The notes under the pieces are model-generated. The model saw only the letters and a program-made list of their open reading frames with translations, was not told the DNA's origin and ran no database searches. Below are positions 36,703 to 47,176 of a stretch of 64,000 bases of DNA, piece by piece. Each line of letters starts with the position of its first letter. Position 1 is the first letter of the stretch. This DNA is from Chitinophaga qingshengii. GTDB taxonomy: Bacteria; Bacteroidota; Bacteroidia; Chitinophagales; Chitinophagaceae. Both the position numbers and the translations under genes were made by a program. The DNA lies in the NCBI RefSeq assembly GCF_014529935.1, contig NZ_JACVFC010000002.1, positions 868,001 through 932,000 of the forward strand. The letters run 5' to 3'.

Positions 36703-36802
36703 TGCCGCAAAGATAAGTAAATACCCGGTGGACAAAGTCATGACAGAAGCAGTGGAAACAATCGCTTCATTTATCACTGTTTTCCCTCTCCCCGGCCCGT
36801 TG

Positions 36803-36834
36803 TTTGGCGGTTGCTTAAAATCTGCATAGCTTTG
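36803..36834 (+). promoter_or_regulatory. Putative gcvP promoter
   Basis: TTTG (36803-36806), 20 nt, TAGCTTTG (36827-36834), a good match to the Bacteroidota consensus 30 bp before the gcvP start. I saw no glycine riboswitch in the short leader. Confidence 0.65.
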
Positions 36835-36865
36835 CGCATTCTATTACAAACTACCTGCTTACATC

Positions 36866-39730
36866 ATGAATCTTTTTGATATTCAACAAATTGAATTCGT
36901 GCACCGTCACATTGGTCCGAATGAAGCTGAGAAGAACCAGATGCTGGAGACAATTGGTACCGCCAACCTGGATGAGCTGATTAACAAAACTGTTCCCGGC
37001 GCCATCCGCATGCAGCACCCTCTGGCCGTTCCGGCAGCGATGAGCGAAAGCGACTACCTACGCCATCTGAAAGACATTTCCCTGAAGAACAAGGTAATGC
37101 GTAATTACATTGGTCAGGGTTACTTTGACACGATCACCCCGAGTGTGATCCTGCGCAATGTATTCGAGAACCCGGGATGGTACACCCAGTACACGCCGTA
37201 TCAGGCAGAAATTTCACAGGGAAGACTGGAAAGCCTGTTGAACTACCAGACGATGGTAAGCGACCTGACAGGTTTACCGATTGCCAACGCGTCGCTGCTG
37301 GATGAAGCCACGGCTGCCGCGGAAGCGATGACCATGTTCTTTAACGCCCTCAACAAAGACCACGACCACGTAACCAGGCCTAAGTTTTTTGTAGACGTCA
37401 ACGTTTATCCCCAGACACTGGATGTTATCCAGACCCGTGCCACTCCCCTGCACATCGAAGTAGTAACCGGCGACTATAAAACCGCCCAACTCGACGCTTC
37501 TTACTTTGGCGCCCTGATTCAGTACCCCAACAATGTGGGTGCCGTTGAAGACTACCAGGAGTTTATCCAGCGTGTACATGCTGCAGATGCGTTCGTAGGC
37601 GTAGCCACTGATCTGCTGGCACTGACCCTGCTGACCTCTCCGGGTGAGCTGGGTGCTGACGCTGCTTTCGGTTCTGCACAGCGTTTCGGCGTTCCCCTGG
37701 GCTTTGGTGGCCCTCACGCCGCATTCTTCTCTGTGAAAGACGACTTCAAACGTTCTATTCCCGGCCGTATCATTGGTGTGAGCATCGACGCACAAGGCCA
37801 GCGTGCCCTGCGCATGGCGCTGCAAACCCGTGAACAGCACATCAAACGTGAAAAAGCAACTTCCAATATCTGTACAGCTCAGGCCCTGCTGGCCAATATG
37901 GCTGCCATGTACGCTGTGTACCATGGCCCTGCGGGACTGAAGAACATCGCTACCCGTGTAGCCCTGCTCACCGCTGCGCTGGCAGAAAAATTACAGGCTA
38001 AAGGTTTGAAACTGGCTGCTACTTCTTTCTTCGATACCATCGTAGTAGAAGGCGCCGCCCATGTGAAAGCGGCTGCTGAAGCAGCGGGCATCAACCTGCG
38101 TTATTTCGCCAATGGCCAGGTAGGCATCTCTCTCGATGAAACCGCCACTATTGGTGACGTAAACGATCTGCTGGCAGTATTTGGCGCCGGCAGCATTGAT
38201 GCAGCCAGTGTTTCCAACGGTAAAGCAGCTGTTCCTGCTTCGCTGGAACGTACTTCCGCTTACCTGGAGCATCCGGTGTTCAATAGCCATCACAGTGAAT
38301 CGCTGATGATGCGTTACCTGAAAATGCTGGAGAACAAAGATCTTTCTCTCAACACCTCTATGATCTCTCTCGGTTCCTGCACCATGAAACTGAATGCAGC
38401 TTCCGAAATGATTCCGCTGAGCTGGGCTCACTGGAGTAAGATGCACCCATTTGCTCCCAAAGAGCAGGCAGGTGGTTATCTGCAGATGACTTCCGAGCTG
38501 GGCGAATACCTCAGCCAGATCACCGGTTTCGACGCCTGCAGCCTGCAACCTAACAGCGGCGCCCAGGGCGAATATGCTGGTCTGCTGGTGATCCGTCAGT
38601 TCCACGAAAGCAGAGGCGAAGGACACCGTAACATCATGCTGATCCCTATCAGTGCGCACGGTACCAACCCTGCTTCCGCAGTAATGGCTGGCTTCAAGGT
38701 AGTAGTCGTAAAAGCGCTGGAAAACGGTTATATCGACGTAAACGACCTGAAAGCCAAAGCTGAATTACATGCGAAAGACCTCGCCGGTATCATGATCACT
38801 TACCCGTCTACCTACGGTGTATATGAAGAATCAGTAAAAGATATCTGTGCTACTATCCACGAACATGGTGGTCAGGTATATATGGACGGCGCGAATATGA
38901 ACGCCCAGGTAGGTTTAACGGCTCCCGGTCTCATCGGGGCAGACGTATGCCACCTGAACCTGCACAAAACCTTCGCTATCCCTCACGGTGGCGGCGGTCC
39001 CGGTATGGGCCCGATCTGTGTAGCCAAGCACCTGGCGCCTTTCCTGCCAGGTCATGTGGAAACCAACAACGGTAAAGTATCTCATGCCGTATCTGCAGCA
39101 CCATTCGGTTCTGCCAGCATCCTGCTCATCTCCTATGCTTATATCCGCATGCTGGGTAACGCAGGTCTGAAAAATGCTTCGGAATACGCTATCCTGAATG
39201 CCAACTATATGAAGGCAAGACTGGAAAAAGCATACGATATCCTCTACACCGGTGTTAACGGCACCTGCGCGCACGAATTCATCGTAGACCTCCGTCCGTT
39301 TAAAGCAACTGCCGGTATTGAAGCCGAAGATGTGGCCAAACGCCTGATGGACTACGGCTTCCACGCTCCTACCATGAGCTTCCCGGTACCGGGCACCATC
39401 ATGATTGAGCCTACCGAAAGTGAAGACAAAGGTGAACTGGATCGCTTCTGCGATGCCCTGCTGGCTATCCGTGAAGAAATCCGCGCAGTAGAAAATGGTA
39501 GCGCAGACAAACAAAACAACGTACTCAAAAATGCACCGCATACCCAGTTCGTGATCACTGCTGATGAATGGAACCGTCCTTACGGCCGTCAACAGGCAGC
39601 TTACCCGCTGGAATACGTGAAAGCCAACAAATTCTGGCCTTCCGTAAGCCGTGTGAATAATACTCACGGCGACAGAAACCTGATCTGCACCTGCGAACCC
39701 GTAAGTGCTTATGAGGAATCCGTTGCATAA
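36866..39730 (+). CDS. gcvP: Glycine dehydrogenase (decarboxylating), P-protein of the glycine cleavage system
   Basis: A 954-residue single-chain P-protein (both halves fused) that decarboxylates glycine and loads aminomethyl onto the H-protein lipoyl arm. The N-terminal [48 protein letters not shown] region and the C-terminal half with [15 protein letters not shown] and the PLP lysine K701 in [20 protein letters not shown] are all present. gcvT and gcvH are not adjacent, so the system is dispersed. It has its own promoter and terminator. Confidence 0.97.
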   Translation: MNLFDIQQIEFVHRHIGPNEAEKNQMLETIGTANLDELINKTVPGAIRMQHPLAVPAAMSESDYLRHLKDISLKNKVMRNYIGQGYFDTITPSVILRNVFENPGWYTQYTPYQAEISQGRLESLLNYQTMVSDLTGLPIANASLLDEATAAAEAMTMFFNALNKDHDHVTRPKFFVDVNVYPQTLDVIQTRATPLHIEVVTGDYKTAQLDASYFGALIQYPNNVGAVEDYQEFIQRVHAADAFVGVATDLLALTLLTSPGELGADAAFGSAQRFGVPLGFGGPHAAFFSVKDDFKRSIPGRIIGVSIDAQGQRALRMALQTREQHIKREKATSNICTAQALLANMAAMYAVYHGPAGLKNIATRVALLTAALAEKLQAKGLKLAATSFFDTIVVEGAAHVKAAAEAAGINLRYFANGQVGISLDETATIGDVNDLLAVFGAGSIDAASVSNGKAAVPASLERTSAYLEHPVFNSHHSESLMMRYLKMLENKDLSLNTSMISLGSCTMKLNAASEMIPLSWAHWSKMHPFAPKEQAGGYLQMTSELGEYLSQITGFDACSLQPNSGAQGEYAGLLVIRQFHESRGEGHRNIMLIPISAHGTNPASAVMAGFKVVVVKALENGYIDVNDLKAKAELHAKDLAGIMITYPSTYGVYEESVKDICATIHEHGGQVYMDGANMNAQVGLTAPGLIGADVCHLNLHKTFAIPHGGGGPGMGPICVAKHLAPFLPGHVETNNGKVSHAVSAAPFGSASILLISYAYIRMLGNAGLKNASEYAILNANYMKARLEKAYDILYTGVNGTCAHEFIVDLRPFKATAGIEAEDVAKRLMDYGFHAPTMSFPVPGTIMIEPTESEDKGELDRFCDALLAIREEIRAVENGSADKQNNVLKNAPHTQFVITADEWNRPYGRQQAAYPLEYVKANKFWPSVSRVNNTHGDRNLICTCEPVSAYEESVA

Positions 39731-39745
39731 AAGACTTATCTGCAT

Positions 39746-39779
39746 AAAAAAAGCTGCTCCGTCGGGAGCAGCTTTTTTT
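39746..39779. terminator. Bidirectional terminator
   Basis: A 15-bp stem (39746-39760 with 39765-39779; core GCTGCTCC/GGAGCAGC), loop GTCG, seven A on one side and seven T on the other, between convergent gcvP and the phosphodiesterase gene. Confidence 0.92.
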
Positions 39780-39793
39780 ATGCCTGTATGTTT

Positions 39794-41053
39794 CTATTGC
39801 TGATTGAGTATGGGTTCCAGCACTTCTATTTTGCCATCTATCGGTTGGGTGATATCCAGACCGAGAATACGGGCAACTAACGGATATACATGCACGTTTT
39901 CAAAAGTAGCGATGCGTGTATTGGCTTTGAAAGCGGGCCCCCAGGCCATGAAGGTCGCATTCATTTCTGTGAGGTTGTTATCAAAACCATGATGACCGGG
40001 ATGCATTTTTTTATTGGCCTCTTCGAAAGCGTAGTTCGCTTCTGCCACTACCACAATATCCCCGATACGGTTATAAATATCTTCCTGGCCGTAGTGCCAT
40101 CTTTCCGGTGTCTCCTTTTTCAGGTACACTGTAAAGTGATTTTCGTGTTGTTTGAGGAAATCGTATGCCGCTTTTATCTCCGCTTCATTATTGCTATAGA
40201 GCATTATTTTTTCATTGCCCGGCACTTTACGCAGTGGCTGTAACACCGGGCTGTCGGGCAGTGACAGGGTACGTTCCGTATCCACCTTCAGCATACCGTG
40301 GTCTGAAACGACGATAAAGTTGACCGGCAGGTTCAGTTTATTCACTGCCGCCTGCATGCGGCCGATGGCAGCATCCACGAACTGCACCGCACTTCTTACA
40401 CTGTCGCTTTCAGGGCCGTAGCGATGGCCCATATGGTCTACTTCCGGGAAATAGAACGTAATGAGGTGAGGCCGTTGTTCTACCGGGAGCTGCAGCCAGT
40501 TTACTACCTGTTGAATACGCTGATCGATACCTGTTTTCTCCTGGTATTTGAAGTAATAGGAAGGGCGGATATTTTGTATCGCGCTTTCAGAGCCCACCCA
40601 GAAATAGCTGGCGCTTACCATCTGTTGTTTTTCCGCCAGTACCCATAATGGCACACCGTTGTACCAGGTGCCATCTTCCACAGCATCGCGGTTATGCACT
40701 TTATAAACAGCGTCACGTTTACGGTCGTAGAACGTGTTATCTACCAGGCCATGGTGGGCAGGGTACATACCCGTAGCCAGTGTATAGTGGTTTGGGAAAG
40801 TAAGCGTAGGGAAAGATGGTTGCATAGCCGTAGCCCTAACGCCTTCACCGGAGAGGCGGAGCAGGTTTTGTGCATGGTATTTTTCTGCGTAATCATAACG
40901 GAAACCGTCGATGGAGATCATGATCACATAAGGTTTTGTTTGCTGGGAGGCGCTGTTTTTCCGACCTTCCACCACCTGTTGAGCCGTATCCTGTGCATAC
41001 ACGCTGTGGATGCTGAGGAGTGCTGCTGCCAATAAGATGAGAATCCGCTTCAC
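39794..41053 (-). CDS. Secreted type I phosphodiesterase / nucleotide pyrophosphatase family enzyme
   Basis: A 419-residue protein with a signal peptide (about 1-20, ending VYAQ). The alkaline-phosphatase-superfamily NPP fold is shown by MISIDGFRYDYAEKY (metal Asp), SFPTLTFPNHYTLATGMYP (nucleophile Thr and Asn), FPEVDHMGHRYGPES (Asp and His) and VSDHGM (Asp-His), with a last His in MHPGHHGFDN. It hydrolyses phosphodiester or pyrophosphate bonds, for example in nucleotides, in the periplasm. No Pho-box-like repeat was seen upstream. Confidence 0.93.
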   Translation of the reverse strand: MKRILILLAAALLSIHSVYAQDTAQQVVEGRKNSASQQTKPYVIMISIDGFRYDYAEKYHAQNLLRLSGEGVRATAMQPSFPTLTFPNHYTLATGMYPAHHGLVDNTFYDRKRDAVYKVHNRDAVEDGTWYNGVPLWVLAEKQQMVSASYFWVGSESAIQNIRPSYYFKYQEKTGIDQRIQQVVNWLQLPVEQRPHLITFYFPEVDHMGHRYGPESDSVRSAVQFVDAAIGRMQAAVNKLNLPVNFIVVSDHGMLKVDTERTLSLPDSPVLQPLRKVPGNEKIMLYSNNEAEIKAAYDFLKQHENHFTVYLKKETPERWHYGQEDIYNRIGDIVVVAEANYAFEEANKKMHPGHHGFDNNLTEMNATFMAWGPAFKANTRIATFENVHVYPLVARILGLDITQPIDGKIEVLEPILNQQ

Positions 41054-41332
41054 TATCGTTGTTTTAGTTTATTGATCTTGTTGTTTGATGGGGAATAAAT
41101 AAAGGATGGGCTAAAAACGCGCAAATTAGAAAACTTATTTCATTTCCGGCGGCGTGTGGAATTATATAAACGTTAATGTAAGATTTATCATATATGATAA
41201 TATTTTGTCTCAAAAATTATCATCTCGCTAAAATATCAGCAAAATCACAATCATTAATTAAAATATTATATATATAAATTTAATTAATTAATTGTTTATC
41301 TATATATTAGCCAACTGAAAAACCATCGAACT

Positions 41333-41845
41333 ATGTCCGACTACACCTTTATTACTACCGAGGAAAACTTTTTACTACAACAAGCACTGAAGCGGAACAA
41401 ACAGCAGTTAGGGAAATTTGCTTTAATCAGTTTTATTGTGTTGCTGGTAGCGGCCATCATCCCGCAGATTTACCTGTACACACAACACACGAAGGGAGAT
41501 GCTGACCAATCGCTGTTTTCCTATAAGAACATTTGGTTTTGGGTATGGATGATCTGTTTTCTGGTGGCCCTGGTTTTTGCGTTGATCAAAGTGACTGATA
41601 TCCGTTACTGGGCATTGAAGAAAGACCTGGTAGCCCTGCAAAAAGCAACGCTGCAGGCGCCCATGGAAGCTGTATACCTGGAGAACAACGATACACAGAC
41701 CAATATCATGATTATGCTGGAGAACAAGAAAAAACGCCTGTTTTACTGGATGAGAGGAGCCCTCGAAGGGTACCGTGCCGGTCAGGAAGTGGAAATTACC
41801 TATGCCCGCTATTCCCGGGTAATTATTTCCATCAACAAAAAATAG
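41333..41845 (+). CDS. Membrane protein of unknown function
   Basis: A 170-residue protein with two predicted helices (about 27-50 and 66-88) and a C-terminal cytoplasmic domain of about 80 residues (LENKKKRLFYWMRGALEGYRAGQ region) rich in basic residues. No family is recognised. The preceding 279 bp (41054-41332) are very AT-rich, with runs such as TTAATTAATTAATTG, and must hold its promoter; I see no DnaA boxes or other structure there. Confidence 0.75.
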   Translation: MSDYTFITTEENFLLQQALKRNKQQLGKFALISFIVLLVAAIIPQIYLYTQHTKGDADQSLFSYKNIWFWVWMICFLVALVFALIKVTDIRYWALKKDLVALQKATLQAPMEAVYLENNDTQTNIMIMLENKKKRLFYWMRGALEGYRAGQEVEITYARYSRVIISINKK

Positions 41846-41863
41846 CTTTAACCTACATCTAAA

Positions 41864-41895
41864 ACCGGTACGGTGACCAGTTCCATCGTACCGGT
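41864..41895 (+). repeat. Inverted repeat after the membrane protein gene
   Basis: ACCGGTACG (41864-41872) and CGTACCGGT (41887-41895) form a 9-bp stem with a 14-nt loop but no T run. It may be a weak transcript end or processing hairpin between the membrane protein gene and the lipoprotein cluster. Confidence 0.45.
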
Positions 41896-41976
41896 ATATA
41901 CTTCAACTTATCTACCTCCCGCTATTAAATATGGCCCTTAATGTTTATCTTAGGATGGCTTCATTCCGCCCCTCGT

Positions 41977-42879
41977 ATGCCATACCTCAGAAAATACGGT
42001 TTATTATACCTGCTGGCCACACTGTGGATACTGGCGCCTTCCTGCCAATGTAAAAAAGAACATATTAATCCGCCGGAACCACCGCCGCCACCGCAGGATG
42101 TTTACCTGGTCACCTCCATCAGCCTCAATCACGTACCCAAAGACAGTTTCGTATACAACGACCAGCAACAGCTCATCCAACATTGGGACTATAACACCAC
42201 CTACCGGCAATGGCAGAACTACATCACTTTCGATTATAACGCCGACGGCTATGTGAAAACAGCCCGCTACTATAACGAAAACGACAATACGGAGAAAAGC
42301 CTGAGTCAGCAGGACCAGCTCTCCTGGAATACCGGTAAACTGCTCGTCTACACCACCCGCTACCGGGAATTGGGACAGGCCATTTCAGGATACGATACCA
42401 CCACCCTGCTGGTAAATGCCAATAAACAATTTACCCTCTCCGGTTCGAAAGACACCTTTGTCTTCAACATCGGCATTTACGGCAACATGGTAGCGTTCAA
42501 GGAATATGCCTACCAACAGCAGGATGTGGGGCAGTTTACCGCACATAACTACATGAACGTTACCGGTGCTCCCCTGATATTTGAAGAATACCGTTATACC
42601 ATGACCTACGGGAACCAGCCCAATCCGCTGTATCCCTACCTCAGCAAAAATCCGTTGCTGCTGCAGATCGTCACCGCCGACCTGCAAAACAAATGGAAAG
42701 GTTACCCTTACCTCGCCAGCGAACATCTGGTCACCAGTTTCCGGTATGAAGAGGCTAACGGCGACCACGCCACTATTCCCGTTACGTACACACCTTTTGC
42801 TTCCTCAGCATATCCACAGGACCAATTGATCGGATCCGATATCATCAGTTACCGGTACCGGGTTATCAAGCACCAATAG
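41977..42879 (+). CDS. Lipoprotein paralogue 1 of a tandem family
   Basis: About 300 residues with a lipobox (LAPSC, followed by QCKK), a proline-rich spacer (PPEPPPPPQ) and a domain of repeated YD-like beta strands (DSFVYNDQQQLIQHWDYN, FDYNADGYVKTARYY, FKEYAYQQQD). The pattern recalls the DUF4595-type or YD-repeat-like secreted lipoproteins of Bacteroidota, but function is unknown. The ATG at 41977 (MPYLRKYG) gives a signal peptide of normal length; the ATG at 41941 is an alternative. It shares near-identical segments with the next gene (PKDSFVYNDQQQLIQ, TTYRQWQNY), which indicates a fairly recent duplication. Confidence 0.78.
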   Translation: MPYLRKYGLLYLLATLWILAPSCQCKKEHINPPEPPPPPQDVYLVTSISLNHVPKDSFVYNDQQQLIQHWDYNTTYRQWQNYITFDYNADGYVKTARYYNENDNTEKSLSQQDQLSWNTGKLLVYTTRYRELGQAISGYDTTTLLVNANKQFTLSGSKDTFVFNIGIYGNMVAFKEYAYQQQDVGQFTAHNYMNVTGAPLIFEEYRYTMTYGNQPNPLYPYLSKNPLLLQIVTADLQNKWKGYPYLASEHLVTSFRYEEANGDHATIPVTYTPFASSAYPQDQLIGSDIISYRYRVIKHQ

Positions 42880-42932
42880 TTGCGGGCTAATATGACTATT
42901 AATCATTATTTTACAGTTCCTTATTCATCCGC

Positions 42933-43832
42933 ATGTTATACCGGCAACGATATTATTGGCTTTGTCTGTTCGCTGTTCTTTATCTGCTGGCCCCCTCCTG
43001 CCAATGCAAAAAAGAACATGTAGCGCCCTCCGGGCCACCACCAGCCCCGGCACCGGATGGTTACCTGGTAACTTCCATTTGTATCAACGGTACGCCCAAA
43101 GACAGTTTCGTGTATAACGACCAACAACAACTTATCCAACGCTGGGATTATAACACTACCTACCGGCAATGGCAGAACTATGCCGCTTTCACGTATTACG
43201 ATGACGGCTATCTGAAAACGGTCCGGTACTATAACGAAAACGACAATACGATCAAAAGCTTGTCCCAACAGGATTTAGTGGCATGGACACCCGGTAAACT
43301 GATGATCTATACCACCTATTACCGGAATTTGGGGCAGGAAATATCTGGTTATGATACCAGCTATTTGCTGTTGAATAACAATCGCCAGTTGTCGCTGGTT
43401 GGTTATAAAGACACGCTGCCATTCTTTTTTGGCAGAATGATGAGTTACGAGGAGTATACTTACCAGCAACAGGATATTCAGACTTACCATGCAGTCAACT
43501 ATGTGGAACAAACCAATCTTCCACCCAACACCGAAGCCTACCAATATGATATGACCTATGGCACTCCGCTAAATCCGTTGTACCGCCATCTGTCCAAAAA
43601 CCCTTTGTTGTGCCGGATGGTTACCGCCGATTTGCAAAACAGCAACTGGAAAGGTTTTCCCTTCCTTGCCAGCGAACACGCTGTAAACAATATCCTGTAT
43701 GCAACTGCCACGGCTACCGCCACCAATATTCCCGTCACCTATTTCAGACCCGATACCATGCTGTACCCATTAGAACAACGACTCGCCTCCGGCACCACCA
43801 TCAGTTACCGGTACCGGATCGTGAAACCATAA
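42933..43832 (+). CDS. Lipoprotein paralogue 2 of a tandem family
   Basis: 299 residues, lipobox LAPSC with CQCKKEH, a Pro/Ala spacer and the same YD-like beta-rich domain as the upstream gene. Many blocks are shared with it at both protein and DNA level (PKDSFVYNDQQQLIQ, YYNENDNT, LSKNPLL, MVTADLQN versus IVTADLQN). It starts 53 nt after paralogue 1. Probably outer-membrane-anchored; function unknown. Confidence 0.78.
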   Translation: MLYRQRYYWLCLFAVLYLLAPSCQCKKEHVAPSGPPPAPAPDGYLVTSICINGTPKDSFVYNDQQQLIQRWDYNTTYRQWQNYAAFTYYDDGYLKTVRYYNENDNTIKSLSQQDLVAWTPGKLMIYTTYYRNLGQEISGYDTSYLLLNNNRQLSLVGYKDTLPFFFGRMMSYEEYTYQQQDIQTYHAVNYVEQTNLPPNTEAYQYDMTYGTPLNPLYRHLSKNPLLCRMVTADLQNSNWKGFPFLASEHAVNNILYATATATATNIPVTYFRPDTMLYPLEQRLASGTTISYRYRIVKP

Positions 43833-43880
43833 TGCCAACAATCATTGCTCATTTTATAACCAGTTAACTACTTTTCTGTA

Positions 43881-44729
43881 ATGAAGACAACCAATGCTTT
43901 TCAACGTTATACCTGTGCTGCAGCGGCATTTTTATTACTCGCCACTGCCTGTAGCAAAAAAGACAATGACGTTAAACCGCCAGAGCCCACCGGCCCCGTT
44001 ACCTATCTGATAGAAACCATCACGACTACCGCCGATAATACCACCAAAACTGATAGTTTCGTCTATAACAACAAACAACAACTCATCACCATATACATAC
44101 CACAAAAAGACAGGGGGCCGGAGTTTACCACCAGTTATCATCTCACGTATGATGATGCCGGCAAGGTGTCCAAAACTACCACCATGTTTAAAGGCGCCGC
44201 AACGGCTGTGGGTACTCCTACCTGGAAAGATGGAAAGGTGGCTGTATTGGAGCAATCTGCCGGCGCTACCGGTGGTGACCGTAACTGGGTATATGAGTTC
44301 AACAGCCAGGGACAAGCAACACTGATCGGTTCCAAAGACTCCCTTTTCGCCCCGGGTATAGTACGATATTTTGAGTATACCTATGAAGGCAAGGATGTCA
44401 TCAAACAATATGCATACACCGGTCCTAAAACCCATGATCCACAACAGGGAAACACGTATACGTATAAGTATGACAAAGGCCCTAATCCCTTTTATGCTAT
44501 CTACAAAAACAATCCCTATGTTCACTTCTACTCTGAGCTGACCAGCTATCAGGTATTACCCAGTGAGCATAACCTCACCTACTTTGAACGCGGGGGAACG
44601 ATCTATAATTTTGAAAACACCTATGATCAACAAACTGGTTTGCTGTTGGCACAAAAAGCCACAGCCACCAACGGATCCGTGGTGTATGTTACTTCCGCCA
44701 AGTTCAAATACGTACGTATACAGCATTGA
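43881..44729 (+). CDS. Lipoprotein paralogue 3 (divergent) of a tandem family
   Basis: 282 residues, lipobox ATAC at about residue 24 with SKKDND following. It retains the family core TDSFVYNNKQQLITIY, LTYDDAGKVSKT and FEYTYEGKDVIKQY, and the PNPFYAIYKNNP counterpart of PNPLYPYLSKNP, but is otherwise diverged from the two upstream copies. It lies 48 nt downstream of paralogue 2, and the terminator at 44782 ends the cluster. Confidence 0.78.
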   Translation: MKTTNAFQRYTCAAAAFLLLATACSKKDNDVKPPEPTGPVTYLIETITTTADNTTKTDSFVYNNKQQLITIYIPQKDRGPEFTTSYHLTYDDAGKVSKTTTMFKGAATAVGTPTWKDGKVAVLEQSAGATGGDRNWVYEFNSQGQATLIGSKDSLFAPGIVRYFEYTYEGKDVIKQYAYTGPKTHDPQQGNTYTYKYDKGPNPFYAIYKNNPYVHFYSELTSYQVLPSEHNLTYFERGGTIYNFENTYDQQTGLLLAQKATATNGSVVYVTSAKFKYVRIQH

Positions 44730-44781
44730 TTTTTTTGCGGGTAAGTAAATATGTGAGCGTAAAACCACCGCTCTCTATACT

Positions 44782-44816
44782 AAAAGTGAGTGCCGTACGG
44801 CACTCACTTTTTTTTA
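44782..44816 (+). terminator. Intrinsic terminator of the lipoprotein cluster
   Basis: A perfect 15+15 palindrome (44782-44811; core GTGAGTGCCG/CGGCACTCAC) followed by a T run to 44815, 52 bp after the third lipoprotein stop. Confidence 0.9.
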
Positions 44817-44843
44817 TATTTGTTGTCCAAACTCTCCTCACTC

Positions 44844-45194
44844 ATGGACATCGAACAATACCGCGAATACTGCCTTTCTCTTCCGGGTGTTACGGAAGAA
44901 TTTCCTTTCGGCGAAAATACCCTTGTATATAAAGTTGGCGGCAAAATGTTTGCCCTTACCGACCTGGAAGAATTTACCAGCGTTAACCTGAAATGTGATC
45001 CGGATGAGGCTGTAGAGCTACGCGAACGTTACGACGCTGTTACACCCGGCTGGCATATGAATAAAAAACACTGGAATACAGTGGAAACTCAGTCCAACAT
45101 TCCCAATAAGCTGTTAAAGGAATGGATCAAAAATTCCTACGACCTGGTAGTGGCCAGTTTGCCTAAAAAAGTGCGGGAAAAGCTGGCGGAATAA
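44844..45194 (+). CDS. MmcQ/YjbR family DNA-binding-fold protein
   Basis: A 116-residue CyaY-like-fold protein: MDIEQYREYCLSLPGV at the start, EEFPFGENTLVYKVGGKMF, VNLKCDPDEA, VTPGWHMNKKHWNTV and LIKNSYDLVV-like end (here WIKNSYDLV). This matches MmcQ/YjbR, small proteins of uncertain function with a double-wing DNA-binding-like fold. The start at 44844 is the family start; a longer frame would run back through the terminator. TATATTTG at 44815-44822 may be its -7 element. Confidence 0.92.
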   Translation: MDIEQYREYCLSLPGVTEEFPFGENTLVYKVGGKMFALTDLEEFTSVNLKCDPDEAVELRERYDAVTPGWHMNKKHWNTVETQSNIPNKLLKEWIKNSYDLVVASLPKKVREKLAE

Positions 45195-45267
45195 CCGTTC
45201 GCCCATTTCTGCGGCCATATTACCTGAATTTTTTGCTACTTTAGCCCCCGTCTAAAACAAACCGTTT

Positions 45268-47160
45268 ATGAGAAAATGGCTGCTGCTGGCCTGTGCCGCG
45301 CTGTTCGTCTTTCCAGCTGTTACTAAAGCTGTTAACCAGGACTCCCTCTGGATGTATACCCACTACACTAAAAAAGAAGTGTATATCCCCATGCGGGATG
45401 GCGTAAAACTGTTTACGTCTATTTATCTGCCGAAGGACCAGTCAGAGAAACATCCTATCCTGATGACCCGTACGCCCTATTCCTGCGCACCTTATGGGGA
45501 AACCAATTTCCGACCGCTGTACAAAAACCATCATCTCCAATACCTTAAGGAAGGTTATATCATGGTGATCCAGGATGTTAGAGGCACCTGGATGAGTGAA
45601 GGTAAGTTCGTGAACGTTCGTCCTTTTAACCCCAATAAAAAAGGCAAGAATGACATCGACGAAGCCAGCGATACCTACGACACCATTGACTGGCTGGTAA
45701 AGAACCTCGCCGGTAACAATGGTAATGTGGGCATCTTCGGCACCTCCTATCCTGGCTTTTACTCCACGATGGGCGCACTGAGCGGTCATCCGGCGCTGAA
45801 AGCCGTGAGTCCCCAGGCTCCGGTAACCGATTGGTTCATCGGCGACGACTTCCACCACAACGGCGCTTTTATGCTGTCTGACGCATTCTCTTTCTACACC
45901 GTATTTGACCACCCGCACCCTAAGCCTACCAAGGTAGGACCTAAAGGCATCGAATATTACACCCACGATAACTACAAATACTACCTGGAGACAGGCGCAT
46001 TACCTAATTTCTCCAAAATTATCGGTGATAGCGTGACCTTCTGGCATGAGATGTATGCACATCCTACCTACGACAGCTTCTGGCAGGCGCGTAACGTCCG
46101 CAACTACCTGAAGAACGTAAAACCGGTGATGCTGGTCGTAGGTGGCGTATTTGACGCCGAAGACTGCTTCGGCGCGTGGCAGACCTACAAAGCCATCGAA
46201 TCCCAAAGCCCTAAAACGAACAACCGTATCGTGATGGGTCCGTGGTATCATGGCCAATGGTCTTCCAACGACGGTACCCACCTCGGCAACGTACGTTTTG
46301 GCAGCAACACTTCCGAATACTACGCCAACAACCTCGAAGTCCCTTTCTTTAACTACTACCTGAAAGGAAAAGGACAAGGAGCTGATATCGCAGAAGCGAC
46401 CATCTTCTTTACCGGTAAAAACGAATGGAAAAAGCTGGCTCAATGGCCTCCGGCAGATATGAAGGAACAACCGTTATTCCTGCAGCCCGATGGTAAACTG
46501 GCCTTCACGCAACCGACTGTGAGCAACAGCTTCAGCGAATATATCAGCGATCCGTCCAAACCGGTACCATATACGGAAGACGTACACTTCAGCCGTACTA
46601 TCAGCTATATGACCGATGACCAGCGTTTTGCTTCCCGTCGCCCGGATGTAGTAGTATTTGAATCCGATGTACTGGACAAAGACATTACCCTGGCCGGTCC
46701 GGTTATCGCCGATATCGTGGCCAGCACGACCGGTACCGATGCCGACTTCGTGGTAAAACTGATAGACGTGTTCCCGAACGATTTTAAATATGAAGAAGAT
46801 GCACCGTCCGAGCACCGTCGTGTACCGTCTTCTACTTATCCCATGGGAGGCTACCAGATGCTGGTGCGTGGTGAGATCATGCGTGGTAAGTTCCGCAACA
46901 GCTTTGAAAAACCCGAAGCCTTTGTTCCGGGTCAGCCTACTGCAGTGAAATTTACCCTGCCGGACGTAGCACATTCCTTCCAGAAAGGCCACCGTATCAT
47001 GATCCAGATACAGAGCAGCTGGTTCCCGCTGGCTGACCGCAACCCACAACAGTTCATGGATATCTACAAAGCCACTGACAAGGATTTCAAAAAGGCAGAT
47101 ATCAAAATTTACCACGATGCTACCCACGCCTCCAAGGTAATACTGCCCATTTCACAGTAA
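45268..47160 (+). CDS. CocE/NonD family alpha/beta hydrolase (X-Pro peptidase / acylase-like)
   Basis: A 630-residue secreted enzyme (signal peptide about 1-21). Motifs: EVYIPMRDGVKLFTSIYLP at the N-terminus, DVRGTWMSEG, nucleophile S160 in GTSYPG (158-163), DAEDCFG with the likely acid, and GPWYHGQW with the likely His, followed by a C-terminal jelly-roll domain (about 400-630). This is the layout of cocaine esterase, X-Pro dipeptidyl peptidase, glutaryl-7-ACA acylase and alpha-amino-acid ester hydrolase. The DAEDCFG(A)W pattern favours the amino-acid ester hydrolase-like branch, but the substrate is uncertain. Confidence 0.92.
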   Translation: MRKWLLLACAALFVFPAVTKAVNQDSLWMYTHYTKKEVYIPMRDGVKLFTSIYLPKDQSEKHPILMTRTPYSCAPYGETNFRPLYKNHHLQYLKEGYIMVIQDVRGTWMSEGKFVNVRPFNPNKKGKNDIDEASDTYDTIDWLVKNLAGNNGNVGIFGTSYPGFYSTMGALSGHPALKAVSPQAPVTDWFIGDDFHHNGAFMLSDAFSFYTVFDHPHPKPTKVGPKGIEYYTHDNYKYYLETGALPNFSKIIGDSVTFWHEMYAHPTYDSFWQARNVRNYLKNVKPVMLVVGGVFDAEDCFGAWQTYKAIESQSPKTNNRIVMGPWYHGQWSSNDGTHLGNVRFGSNTSEYYANNLEVPFFNYYLKGKGQGADIAEATIFFTGKNEWKKLAQWPPADMKEQPLFLQPDGKLAFTQPTVSNSFSEYISDPSKPVPYTEDVHFSRTISYMTDDQRFASRRPDVVVFESDVLDKDITLAGPVIADIVASTTGTDADFVVKLIDVFPNDFKYEEDAPSEHRRVPSSTYPMGGYQMLVRGEIMRGKFRNSFEKPEAFVPGQPTAVKFTLPDVAHSFQKGHRIMIQIQSSWFPLADRNPQQFMDIYKATDKDFKKADIKIYHDATHASKVILPISQ

Positions 47161-47176
47161 TGTTATTTATCAGCAT

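Noticed and set aside
36703-36865. Glycine riboswitch ahead of gcvP
   Set aside because: The predicted promoter lies only about 30 bp before the start codon, leaving no room for an aptamer, and no matching conserved core is visible.
41054-41332. Very AT-rich gap considered as a replication origin or horizontally acquired remnant
   Set aside because: No DnaA boxes (TTATNCACA), no iterated elements and no partial mobile genes; it reads as an ordinary promoter region.
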